A DNA stretch of 64,000 nucleotides from Bog-473 sp963741995. GTDB taxonomy: Bacteria > Actinomycetota > Acidimicrobiia > Acidimicrobiales > RAAP-2. Of this stretch, positions 55,849-63,198 are shown one piece after another. The translations under genes and the position numbers were made by a program. A model generated the notes under the pieces. It did not search any database, was not told where the DNA came from, and saw nothing but the letters and a program-made list of their open reading frames with translations. The DNA is taken from the NCBI GenBank assembly GCA_963741995.1, contig CAVUKI010000001.1:682001-746000 (forward strand). The letters run 5' to 3'. The first letter of the stretch is position 1. Each line of letters opens with the position of its first letter.

Positions 55849-56419
55849 GCTCGGCGTAGCGGAAGCAGCCGACCAGGTGGTCGTTGATCAGCCCGCTGGC
55901 CTGCAGGTGGGCGTAGCAGACGGTGGGTCCCACGAAGCGAAAGCCCCGCCGGCGCAGGTCGGCACTGAACGCCTCCGACTCCGCACTCACTGCCGGCAGC
56001 TGCGCCATCCGGCGCCACTTGTGGACGAGGGTCCGACCTCCCACGAAGCCCCAGATGTAGGTGTCGAACGAGCCGAACTCCTTCTGCACCTCCAGGAAGA
56101 GCCGGGCATTGCGCACGGCGGACTCGACCTTGGCCCGGTTGCGGATGATGCCCGGGTCGAGGAGGAGCTTCTCGATCCGGGCCGGCGTGAAGCGGGCCAC
56201 CTTGGCCGGGTCGAAGCCGGCGAAGGCCTTGCGGTAGCCCTCCCGTCGTTTCAGGATCGTCGACCAGCTCAAGCCCGCCTGCGCCCCCTCGAGGACCAGG
56301 AACTCGAAGTGGGTGTCGTCGTCGTGCACCGGCACACCCCATTCGGTGTCGTGGTACGCCACCATGTCGGGGTCGCTGCCCGCCCAGTCGCACCGCTTCG
56401 GCCTCGGCGTGTCGCTCAT
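55835..56419 (-). CDS. tag: DNA-3-methyladenine glycosylase I
   Basis: 194 aa. Tag removes 3-methyladenine from alkylated DNA. Signatures: 'RCDWAGSDPDMVAYHDTEWG' near 9-28 (first zinc ligand Cys, then H-D-x-E-W-G), 'FEFLVLEGAQAGLSWSTILK' near 38-57, 'DPAKVARFTPARIEKLL' near 70-86, 'IIRNRAKVESAVRNARLFL' near 91-109, and the C-terminal 'GFRFVGPTVCYAHLQASGLI' near 159-178 with 'NDHLVGCFRY' carrying the His and Cys zinc ligands. All zinc ligands appear present. The start overlaps the upstream GNAT gene's stop as ATGA. Confidence 0.97.
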   Translation of the reverse strand: MSDTPRPKRCDWAGSDPDMVAYHDTEWGVPVHDDDTHFEFLVLEGAQAGLSWSTILKRREGYRKAFAGFDPAKVARFTPARIEKLLLDPGIIRNRAKVESAVRNARLFLEVQKEFGSFDTYIWGFVGGRTLVHKWRRMAQLPAVSAESEAFSADLRRRGFRFVGPTVCYAHLQASGLINDHLVGCFRYAELTGS

Positions 56420-56997
56420 GGCGCCACGCGAGGGGCGACCTGTGACGAAGGTGCGCCGATGCGGTAGAGCACATGGCGCCGGAGCCGGCTGCCCTCGGGT
56501 AGCGCGGGGTGGTCGAAGTCACCGGCCGCATCGCGCGTCATGCCGAGGCGCTCCATCACCGCCTGTGAGCGGACATTCACCGTGGTCGTGAAGGCGACGA
56601 TCTCGCGCAACCCGGCCTGATCGAAGCCGTAGGCCAACGAAGCCATCGCCGCCTCGGTGGCGTAGCCGTGACCCCACTGATCGGGGTGCAACCGCCACCC
56701 CACCTCGACGGCCGGCGCGCAGGGCATCTCCTCACGCACCCGGTGCAGGCCGACCATGCCGATGAAGGATGCACCGCCCGTCACCTGGACGGCCCAGAAC
56801 CCCCAGCCTTCGCGCGCCACTTCCTCGCCGTAGCGATCGAGCATGGCGTCGCTCTCGGCCCTGGTCGGCGACGAGCCGATCGACTCGACGACCAACAGAT
56901 GGGTGTTGAGGGCGAAGAACGGGGCACGGTCCACGTCGGTGAACGGTCGCAGCCGCAGCCGCGCCGTCACGAGAGTGGGGCCGGGATTCGCCGTCAC
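56416..56997 (-). CDS. GNAT-family acetyltransferase (RimJ-like)
   Basis: 193 aa, GTG start. RimJ/RimL-type layout: 'LVTARLRLRPFTDVDRAPFF' near 9-28, 'WGFWAVQVTGGASFIGMVGL' near 65-84, 'AVEVGWRLHPDQWGHGYATE' near 95-114 (acetyl-CoA loop Q-W-G-H-G-Y-A-T-E), 'GLREIVAFTTTVNVRSQAVM' near 129-148 followed by 'ERLGMTRDAAGDFDHP'. Members acetylate protein N-termini or small amines. It is co-transcribed with tag (ATGA) and lies 11 bp behind the acyl-CoA synthetase gene. Confidence 0.9.
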   Translation of the reverse strand: MTANPGPTLVTARLRLRPFTDVDRAPFFALNTHLLVVESIGSSPTRAESDAMLDRYGEEVAREGWGFWAVQVTGGASFIGMVGLHRVREEMPCAPAVEVGWRLHPDQWGHGYATEAAMASLAYGFDQAGLREIVAFTTTVNVRSQAVMERLGMTRDAAGDFDHPALPEGSRLRRHVLYRIGAPSSQVAPRVAP

Positions 56998-57008
56998 CGA
57001 AGCCGTGA

Positions 57009-58688
57009 TCAGGTCCCGGTCCCGCCGTCCGAGGCGGCCTTGACCACGGTCTCCGCCGCCCAGCGATAGTCCGCCTTGCCCGAAGGTGACCGCTGGATCA
57101 CGTCCACGAACACCACTTCCTTGGGCAGTTTGTAGCGGGCGATGTGCGTCGCGGCCTCTTCCGCCACCGACTCCCCGGTGGTGGTCGCACCGTCGGCCAG
57201 CTGCACCACGGCCACCACCTCCTGGCCCCAGCGCTCCGACGGTCGCCCGACGACGACCACGTCGGCCACGGCGGGGTGGCCGGCGATGGCACGCTCCACC
57301 TCCTCGACGAAGATCTTCTCGCCGCCCGAGTTCACCGTGACCGAGTCACGCCCGAGCAATTCGATCTGCCCGTCGGCCCGGTGCCGGGCCCGGTCCCCCG
57401 GGATTGCATAACGGACACCGTCGATCACCGGGAAGGTACGCGCCGTCTTCTCCGGGTCGCCGAGATACCCGAGCGGCACGTTCCCGGTCTGCGCCAGCCA
57501 GCCGTTCCCCTCGTGTCCGGGCGGCAACACACGGGACAGCGTCTCGTCGACCACCAGCGTGCCCGGCCCCGGCAAGAACGAGCCCACCGCCACGTCGTCC
57601 ATGGACGTCACGTGCATCTGCGCGCCGGTCTCCGACGAGCCGGCCGAGTCGGAGATGACGAGGTTGGGGATGCGCTCGACCGCCATGGCCCGCACGGCCG
57701 GCGTCAGCGGCGCCCCGCCGTTCCCCACGGCGAAGAAAGAAGAGAGGTCGTAGGACTTCTTGTCGAGCTGCACGAGCAGCGGGCGCAACACCGCATCGCC
57801 CACGATGGTCATGGAGTTCGCCTTCTCGCGCTCGACGACGCTCCACACGTCCTCAGGATCGACGCGGTGGGTGTCGTCGGGGAAGATGAGCGTGGCCCCC
57901 TGGGCCATGAGCATGAAGCAGGCCCACTGCGCCGCGCCGTGCATGAGCGGCGGCAGGATCATGAGCCGCACCGGGAAGCTCTCGGCCAGCCGCTCGGTCA
58001 GCTCCTGGTAGCTCGTCACGATCTTCCACGTGCCGACCTGCCGGCCGCCCATCGCCGCCATGAAGATGTCGTGCTGGCGCCACAGCACGCCCTTGGGCAT
58101 GCCCGTGGTGCCTCCTGTGTACAACACGTAGAGGTCGTCGGGGGAGGGCTCGGCCGGCGGCCCCTCGGGCGAGGATGCGGCCAGCGCCTCCTCGTACCAG
58201 ACCGCCCCGGGAAGGAGGGGGTGGCCCGAATCGTCCTGGACCTGGAGCAGCACCTCGGGGGGCGAGTCCAGCGTGGGCAGCACCTCGGCCAGCGTCGGGG
58301 CCAGCGAGGAGTGCAGGATCATGGCGCGGGGCCTGGCGTCATTGAGCAGGTACTGCAGCTCCTCGCCCACGTAGCGGTAGTTCACGTTGAACGGCGCCAC
58401 CCGGGCCCGGTAGGAACCGAGCATGCCCTCGAGGTATTCGTTGCCGTTGTAGAGGGCGAGCGCAACGTGGTCCTGACCCGACTCCCAGCCCGCCAGCGCG
58501 GCGCGCTCGCGGTGCACGCCCAGGCCGCGATCGTGCAGGTACGAGGCCAGGCGACGGGACCGGTCCGCCAGGTCGGCGTAGCTCAGGCGGCGATCGCGCC
58601 ACACAATGCATTCCCGGTCGGCCAGGGTCTCGACGAGCGTGTCGAAGGCCTTGGCCAGGTTGAACTGGACGGTCTCTGTCTGGGGCAC
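57009..58688 (-). CDS. acyl-CoA synthetase (AMP-binding, FadD-like)
   Basis: 559 aa, GTG start set by a TACAGT box eight bases upstream. ANL-family adenylate-forming enzyme: P-loop 'LYVLYTGGTTGMPKGVLWRQ' near 187-206, 'VISDSAGSSETGAQMHV' near 345-361 (A5 region), 'YAIPGDRARHRADGQIELLG' near 430-449 (A8 hinge D and R), 'VNSGGEKIFVEEVERAIAGH' near 455-474, and catalytic Lys in 'RSPSGKADYRWA' near the end. Activates a fatty, steroid-like or aromatic acid to its CoA thioester; chain specificity is unknown. The divergent aldehyde dehydrogenase could supply its carboxylic acid substrate. Confidence 0.93.
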   Translation of the reverse strand: MPQTETVQFNLAKAFDTLVETLADRECIVWRDRRLSYADLADRSRRLASYLHDRGLGVHRERAALAGWESGQDHVALALYNGNEYLEGMLGSYRARVAPFNVNYRYVGEELQYLLNDARPRAMILHSSLAPTLAEVLPTLDSPPEVLLQVQDDSGHPLLPGAVWYEEALAASSPEGPPAEPSPDDLYVLYTGGTTGMPKGVLWRQHDIFMAAMGGRQVGTWKIVTSYQELTERLAESFPVRLMILPPLMHGAAQWACFMLMAQGATLIFPDDTHRVDPEDVWSVVEREKANSMTIVGDAVLRPLLVQLDKKSYDLSSFFAVGNGGAPLTPAVRAMAVERIPNLVISDSAGSSETGAQMHVTSMDDVAVGSFLPGPGTLVVDETLSRVLPPGHEGNGWLAQTGNVPLGYLGDPEKTARTFPVIDGVRYAIPGDRARHRADGQIELLGRDSVTVNSGGEKIFVEEVERAIAGHPAVADVVVVGRPSERWGQEVVAVVQLADGATTTGESVAEEAATHIARYKLPKEVVFVDVIQRSPSGKADYRWAAETVVKAASDGGTGT

Positions 58689-58696
58689 GGCCCCGC

Positions 58697-58702
58697 ACTG
58701 TA
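58697..58702 (-). promoter_or_regulatory. -10 box TACAGT of the acyl-CoA synthetase gene
   Basis: On the minus strand TACAGT is followed by GCGGGGCC and the GTG at 58688. Confidence 0.45.
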
Positions 58703-58783
58703 TCGGCGGGTCCCTCCTCCGGCGGCCGGCCCTCCCGGGACCCCGTTTGTCCGACCTCCTCTGCGATCGGCAAAGATCACGGC

Positions 58784-60136
58784 GTGGACGTCCGCAATCC
58801 CGCTACCGGCGAAGTGCTCACCACCATCGAGAGCCTGACCGCCGAACAGACCGATGCCGCCATTGTGAAGGCTGCCGCCGCATTCGAAGAATGGCGGGCC
58901 GTCGCCCCGGGGGACCGGGCCCGGCTGCTGCGCCGCTTCGCCGCCGCCGTCGATGCGGACATCGTCCAGCTGGCCGCCCTGGAGGTCATCAACGCCGGGC
59001 ACGTGCTGGGCAATGCGCGTTGGGAGGCGGGCAACGTGCGCGATGTGATCGAGTTCTACGCCGCGGCACCCGAACGTCACAGCGGCCGGCAGATCCCCGT
59101 GCCGGGCGGCCTCGATGTCACCTTCCACGAGCCGCTCGGAGTCGTGGGCATCATCGTGCCCTGGAACTTCCCCATGGCGATCGCCGGCTGGGGCTTCGCG
59201 CCGGCCCTGGCCGCCGGGAACACGGTCGTGCTCAAGCCGGCCGAGCTGACCCCGCTCAGCGCGCTGCGCATCGGCGAGCTCGCGCTCGAGGCCGGGATCC
59301 CCGAGGGCGTCCTGCAGATCCTGCCGGGCAAGGGCAGCGTGGTCGGCCAGCGCTTTGTCGACCACCCTGCCGTGCGCAAGGTGTGCTTCACCGGCTCCAC
59401 CGAGGTGGGGCGCACTGTCATGGCCGGCTGCGCCCAGCAGATCAAGCGGGTCACGCTCGAACTCGGCGGGAAGAGCGCCAACATCGTCTTCGCCGATGCC
59501 GACCTCGAGCTGGCGGCCGCCCGGGCGCCTTCCGGCGTGTTCGACAACGCAGGGCAGGACTGCTGCGCTCGTTCGCGCATCCTGGTGCAGCGGTCCGCCT
59601 ACGAGCGCTTCATGGAAATGCTCGAACCGGCGGTGGCCGGCGTCAAGGTGGGTGACCCGACGCTCGAGGAGACCGAGATGGGCCCACTCATCTCCGAGGC
59701 CCACCTCGCCAGCGTGGCTTCGTTCGTGCCACACGACGCTCCGGTGGCCTTCCGCGGCAGCCGCCCCGACGGCCCGGGCAACTGGTTCGCCCCGACCGTG
59801 CTGGCACCGGTCGACCCCGGCGCGCGGGCAGCGACCGAGGAGATCTTCGGGCCCGTGGTCGTGGTCATCCCCTTCGAGGACGAGGCCGACGCCATCCGCC
59901 TGGCCAACGACACGCCCTACGGTCTCTCCGGGTCACTGTGGACGCGCGACGTCGGCCGGGCGCTGCGCGTGGCGCGCGCCATCGACACCGGGACCCTCTC
60001 GGTCAACTCGCACTCCTCGGTGCGCTACTGGACGCCCTTCGGGGGCGCCAAGCAGTCGGGGATCGGGCGCGAGCTCGGTCCCGACGCGCTCGAGGCGTTC
60101 AGTGACGTGAAGAACGTCTTCATCAGCTCGGAATAG
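58784..60136 (+). CDS. aldehyde dehydrogenase
   Basis: 450 aa, GTG start. NAD(P)-dependent oxidation of an aldehyde to a carboxylic acid. Motifs: 'VVGIIVPWNFPMAIAGWGFA' near 120-139 (catalytic Asn), 'AGNTVVLKPAELTPLSALRI' near 144-163, 'VCFTGSTEVGRTVMAGCAQQ' near 201-220, 'LELGGKSANIVFADADLELA' near 226-245 (catalytic Glu), and 'GVFDNAGQDCCARSRILVQR' near 251-270 with the catalytic Cys. 'EEIFGPVVVVIPFEDEADAI' near 349-368 is the usual late motif. It is about 30 residues shorter than typical, mostly at the N terminus. The SDR gene follows by 7 bp. Confidence 0.95.
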   Translation: MDVRNPATGEVLTTIESLTAEQTDAAIVKAAAAFEEWRAVAPGDRARLLRRFAAAVDADIVQLAALEVINAGHVLGNARWEAGNVRDVIEFYAAAPERHSGRQIPVPGGLDVTFHEPLGVVGIIVPWNFPMAIAGWGFAPALAAGNTVVLKPAELTPLSALRIGELALEAGIPEGVLQILPGKGSVVGQRFVDHPAVRKVCFTGSTEVGRTVMAGCAQQIKRVTLELGGKSANIVFADADLELAAARAPSGVFDNAGQDCCARSRILVQRSAYERFMEMLEPAVAGVKVGDPTLEETEMGPLISEAHLASVASFVPHDAPVAFRGSRPDGPGNWFAPTVLAPVDPGARAATEEIFGPVVVVIPFEDEADAIRLANDTPYGLSGSLWTRDVGRALRVARAIDTGTLSVNSHSSVRYWTPFGGAKQSGIGRELGPDALEAFSDVKNVFISSE

Positions 60137-60143
60137 GAGAGGC

Positions 60144-60932
60144 ATGAGCGACGACCCCATCCCTTACGCGCACCGCCTGGTCGGCCGGGTGGCCGTCGTC
60201 ACCGGTGGCGCCAGCGGCATCGGCCGCGCCATGTGCGAACGCTTCGCCAGCGAGGGCGCCTCGGTCGCCGTGGTCGACCTCGACGAGGAGGCCGGCGGCG
60301 CGGTGGCCGCCGCGGTGGGCGGCATGTTCGTGCGGGCCGACGTCACGTCCTCCGACGAGGTGGAAGCCCTGTACGCCGAGGTGGCCGGCCGCTACGGCGG
60401 GATCGACGTCTGCTGCAACAATGCCGGCATCAGCCCACCCGACGACGACTCCATCCTCGACACAGGGCTGGAGGCCTGGGACCGCGTGCAGACGGTGAAC
60501 CTCACGTCGGTCTACCTGTGCTGCAAGCACGCCCTGCCCCACCTGCTGGCCCGGGGCAGGGGATCGATCATCAACACCGCCTCCTTCGTGGCCGTCATGG
60601 GAGCCGCCACGAGCCAGGTCAGCTACACGGCCTCCAAGGGCGGCGTCCTGGCCATGTCGCGCGAGCTCGGCGTGCAGTTCGCCCGCCAGGGCGTGCGGGT
60701 GAACGCGCTCTGCCCGGGACCCGTGAACACGCCGCTGCTCCAGGAGCTCTTCGCCAAGGACCCCGAGCGGGCGGCCCGGCGGCTGGTCCACATCCCGATG
60801 GGGCGGTTCGGCGAGGCGACCGAGATCGCCGCCGCGGCGGCGTTCCTGGCTTCCGACGACTCGTCGTTCATCACCGCGTCGACCTTCCTCGTCGACGGCG
60901 GGATCTCGGGGGCCTACGTCACGCCGCTGTAG
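60144..60932 (+). CDS. short-chain dehydrogenase/reductase (FabG-like)
   Basis: 262 aa, ATG with an AGGAGAGG site. Motifs: 'GRVAVVTGGASGIGRAMCER' near 13-32, 'GIDVCCNNAGISPPDDDSIL' near 83-102 (N-N-A-G), catalytic Ser in 'SIINTASFVAVMGAATSQVS' near 141-160, 'YTASKGGVLAMSRELGVQFA' near 161-180 with Tyr and Lys, and 'RVNALCPGPVNTPLLQELFA' near 185-204. The C-terminal motif 'STFLVDGGISGAYVTPL' completes the fold. With the aldehyde dehydrogenase 7 bp upstream, the pair could act in sequence: SDR oxidising an alcohol, ALDH the aldehyde. This is inference. Confidence 0.95.
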   Translation: MSDDPIPYAHRLVGRVAVVTGGASGIGRAMCERFASEGASVAVVDLDEEAGGAVAAAVGGMFVRADVTSSDEVEALYAEVAGRYGGIDVCCNNAGISPPDDDSILDTGLEAWDRVQTVNLTSVYLCCKHALPHLLARGRGSIINTASFVAVMGAATSQVSYTASKGGVLAMSRELGVQFARQGVRVNALCPGPVNTPLLQELFAKDPERAARRLVHIPMGRFGEATEIAAAAAFLASDDSSFITASTFLVDGGISGAYVTPL

Positions 60933-61049
60933 GCACCGGCCGCCCTGCCCGTGTGGGACGAGGTCCTGCCGGTAACATCGCACGACATCTTTGCGGGGGT
61001 GGTGCGGATGGCGATACGTCCCCCGTCGATCTGACGAAAGGCGCGATCA

Positions 61050-61673
61050 GTGTCGATCTACGAAACGGGAGAGATGGCACAGCCAACGGTGCCCGCACCC
61101 CGGGCCGCGCCGACATGGGTGGTTCCGTTGGTCATCGCAGCTGTTGTCGTCGGCCTCGCCGGGCTCGGAGTGGGCATCTACGCCGTGGCGACGACCCCGG
61201 CGAAGACGTCGGGACCCCGCGGTCCCGTCGGGCCGGCCGGAGCAACCGGTGAGCAGGGCCAACAAGGGGTGCCCGGCGCGGTGGGCCCGGCCGGCCCAGC
61301 CGGCGTGGCTGGGGCCTCGGGAACCCTGGGGACCACGTCGATCGTGGCCGGACAGGTGCTGACCTCGGCCCCGAATCCTGCGATCGGTACCGTGCTCGTC
61401 GCGAGGACCTCCTGCCCCGCCGGGAGCATCCTGCTGACCGGTTCGGCGCAGGTGACGGCGACGGGGACCATCGCCGACCGCAATGTCGAACTCCGCGAAT
61501 CACTCCCGCTCGCTCCGAATATCTGGCAGACCGTTGCGCTCGTCACCGGGCCGCTGGGCGCGGGAATGGCGATGAGCATGAAGCCCTACGTGGTCTGCGG
61601 GATACAGGCGCGACCCCCCGTGCCCAAGGCCACGACCACGACCACGGTCGCTTCGACCGTTCCCACCACGTAG
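61050..61673 (+). CDS. membrane-anchored collagen-like protein
   Basis: 207 aa from the GTG at 61050; an ATG at 61074 would give a shorter product. A single transmembrane helix ('WVVPLVIAAVVVGLAGLGVG', about 23-42) is followed by a Gly-X-Y run of about 13 triplets (near 55-93), starting G-P-R-G-P-V-G-P-A and rich in Pro and Ala, the hallmark of bacterial collagen-like triple helices. A globular C-terminal domain (about 95-188) contains two cysteines ('RTSCPAGSILLTGSAQV', 'KPYVVCGIQARPP'), and the tail is Thr/Val-rich. Probably a trimeric surface protein. Function unknown. Confidence 0.8.
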   Translation: MSIYETGEMAQPTVPAPRAAPTWVVPLVIAAVVVGLAGLGVGIYAVATTPAKTSGPRGPVGPAGATGEQGQQGVPGAVGPAGPAGVAGASGTLGTTSIVAGQVLTSAPNPAIGTVLVARTSCPAGSILLTGSAQVTATGTIADRNVELRESLPLAPNIWQTVALVTGPLGAGMAMSMKPYVVCGIQARPPVPKATTTTTVASTVPTT

Positions 61674-61697
61674 AGCCCCGCCGGCGGTCAACGCCTG

Positions 61698-61717
61698 GCG
61701 CGGCGCCGGCGCCGCGC
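61698..61717. terminator. 20-bp perfect GC palindrome between convergent genes
   Basis: GCGCGGCGCC followed by its exact complement GGCGCCGCGC gives a very stable stem between the convergent collagen-like and yceH genes. There is no T-run, so it would be an actinobacterial-type hairpin terminator working in both directions. Confidence 0.6.
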
Positions 61718-61742
61718 AAGGAGAGAACGGGCAAGGAGAGAA

Positions 61743-62420
61743 TCAGCCTCCGAGGCTGGCCCGCAGTTCGTGCAACTCGTCGCGGAGCGCCTTCACCTCT
61801 GCTCGCAGCTCGGCCAAGTCGGCGGCCACGTCGTTGTCGACGGTGCCGGATGCCGCCGCGGCTGCTGCGTCACCGGCGGACGGTTGCGTCCCCGTGGCCA
61901 CGGCGCCCGCACTCACTTCATGTGCCTGATCAGCCACCATGGTGGTGGCCCAGCGTTCCTCCTTCTGCCCGGGCCGGCGCCCCACGTTGTGGGCCAGCGG
62001 CTCCTGGTGGGAAGCCAGGAGGTCCAGCTCATGTTGTACCTCGTCGAGGCTGTCGAACGTGGCCATCCGTTCGGTCCGGATGCGCAGCTCACCGATGGTC
62101 TGCGGTCCGCGGAGGAGCAGCACGGCCAGGATGGCGCACTGGCGGTCGTCGAGCCCGAGTGCCTCAGGAAGCACCTGGCGGTAGCGGACGACCGAGCGGC
62201 CGTGTGAGGGCAGCACGAAGCGGACCAGCTTCTCGTCCTTGAGCTCGTCGAGCGCGGCAAGCACTGTCGTCTCGTCGTAGCTGACGACCGGCTCCCTGTT
62301 CGAGGTCTGGTTGCAGGCGGCCTGCAGGGCATTCACCGTGAGCGGGTACTGCTGGGGGGTGGCGAGGCCCTTCTCGACGAGCGCGCCCAGCACGCGCGCG
62401 GACTCGGGGCTCAGCAGCAT
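61743..62420 (-). CDS. YceH/DUF480-family protein
   Basis: 225 aa from the ATG at 62420, supported by a TATGCT box seven bases upstream; an ATG at 62432 overlaps that box. The N terminus 'LLSPESARVLGALVEKGLAT' and 'PLTVNALQAACNQTSNREPV' are diagnostic of the DUF480 family, which has two winged-helix domains; the second includes 'QCAILAVLLLRGPQTIGELR'. A coiled coil closes the protein ('DLAELRAEVKALRDELHELR'). Function is not established in the family; DNA or protein binding is probable. Confidence 0.93.
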   Translation of the reverse strand: MLLSPESARVLGALVEKGLATPQQYPLTVNALQAACNQTSNREPVVSYDETTVLAALDELKDEKLVRFVLPSHGRSVVRYRQVLPEALGLDDRQCAILAVLLLRGPQTIGELRIRTERMATFDSLDEVQHELDLLASHQEPLAHNVGRRPGQKEERWATTMVADQAHEVSAGAVATGTQPSAGDAAAAAASGTVDNDVAADLAELRAEVKALRDELHELRASLGG

Positions 62421-62427
62421 GCGACGG

Positions 62428-62433
62428 AGCATA
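62428..62433 (-). promoter_or_regulatory. -10 box TATGCT of the YceH gene
   Basis: On the minus strand TATGCT is followed by CCGTCGC and the ATG at 62420. Confidence 0.5.
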
Positions 62434-62783
62434 CGGGGATCAACTCGGCCCGGAGATCTCGAGCGGGGCGGCCAAGGAGGGGCCGGAGGGGCCGAAGCCG
62501 AGGTGGGCCATGGAGACCGGTGCGCGCGCCGGCGCTGAGGACGCCCAGCCCAGAGATGGCAGCCAGGGCGAAGAGGGCGGGCGCGGTGACCAGCCCGATG
62601 GCAACCCGGCGCCACCGGGCTCTGGCCTGGCTCACCATGGGGAAGAACTGGGGATGGAGGTGGTGCCTCTTGGGGATGAGGCGGAGAAAGGTGGGGAGAA
62701 CATCTGGATTTCGCGAAACGGCATTGACCCCGCGGTTCGGGTGGCGCAATCTGTCCCCAGTTCGGAAACAACAGCCCGCCGAA

Positions 62784-63096
62784 CCTCAAGCGAGCACCGC
62801 AAGGTAGGAGCGAGGGAAGCCCGAAGGGAAGCCGCAAGGCGGAACGGGGGGAAGCCGAGAGAACGCTGTAAGGCGGGATCGAGGAAAGGGAGCGAACCCC
62901 GCAAGGGGGGCGTGACCGGAGTGGGCAGGAGGATCCGACTGGAGATGGTCCGTGGTGCGTCACGGTGACTTCCCTGGAGTCGCCGAGACCGGCTCGGGCG
63001 GGGGTTGTCCGACACGACCCCGGCACGGTGCCAGCGGGTCATCGATGACGTAGCCCCGAGGAGCACGGGAGGCTTCGGCCGAACGGTTACTCGGGG
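62784..63096 (+). other. hairpin-dense gene-free stretch, candidate structured RNA
   Basis: Between yceH and the nucleotidyltransferase (62421-63198) no convincing gene is visible. On the plus strand the middle part is purine-rich and full of short perfect hairpins: ACC-GCAA-GGT (62796-62805) inside CCTC/GAGG, CCC-GAA-GGG (62820-62828), GCC-GCAA-GGC (62831-62840), CCCC-GCAA-GGGG (62897-62908), CGTG/CACG (62951-62964), GACT/AGTC (62967-62981), CCGAG/CTCGG (62983-62997), GTCATCGATGAC (63038-63049), and a 7-bp stem CCCCGAG/CTCGGGG (63054-63096) capped by GGC-TTCG-GCC. GNRA and UUCG loops on one strand favour a plus-strand RNA. No known class is recognised. The flanks 62434-62783 and 63097-63198 show nothing clear. 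Confidence 0.4.
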
Positions 63097-63198
63097 TTGC
63101 GTCGCGCCCGGGCACTTGTTCTGCTTCCCCGTTCCCTTCCCCATACATGGGTAACGGCCATGAGGGGTCCGACCCCCGCTGATCGTCGAAGGTTCCGC

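Noticed and set aside
62632..63144. 170-codon minus-strand frame in the gene-free stretch
   Set aside because: Arg/Ser/Pro-rich with no domain or ribosome site; it lies over the hairpin-dense region and is better explained by GC content.
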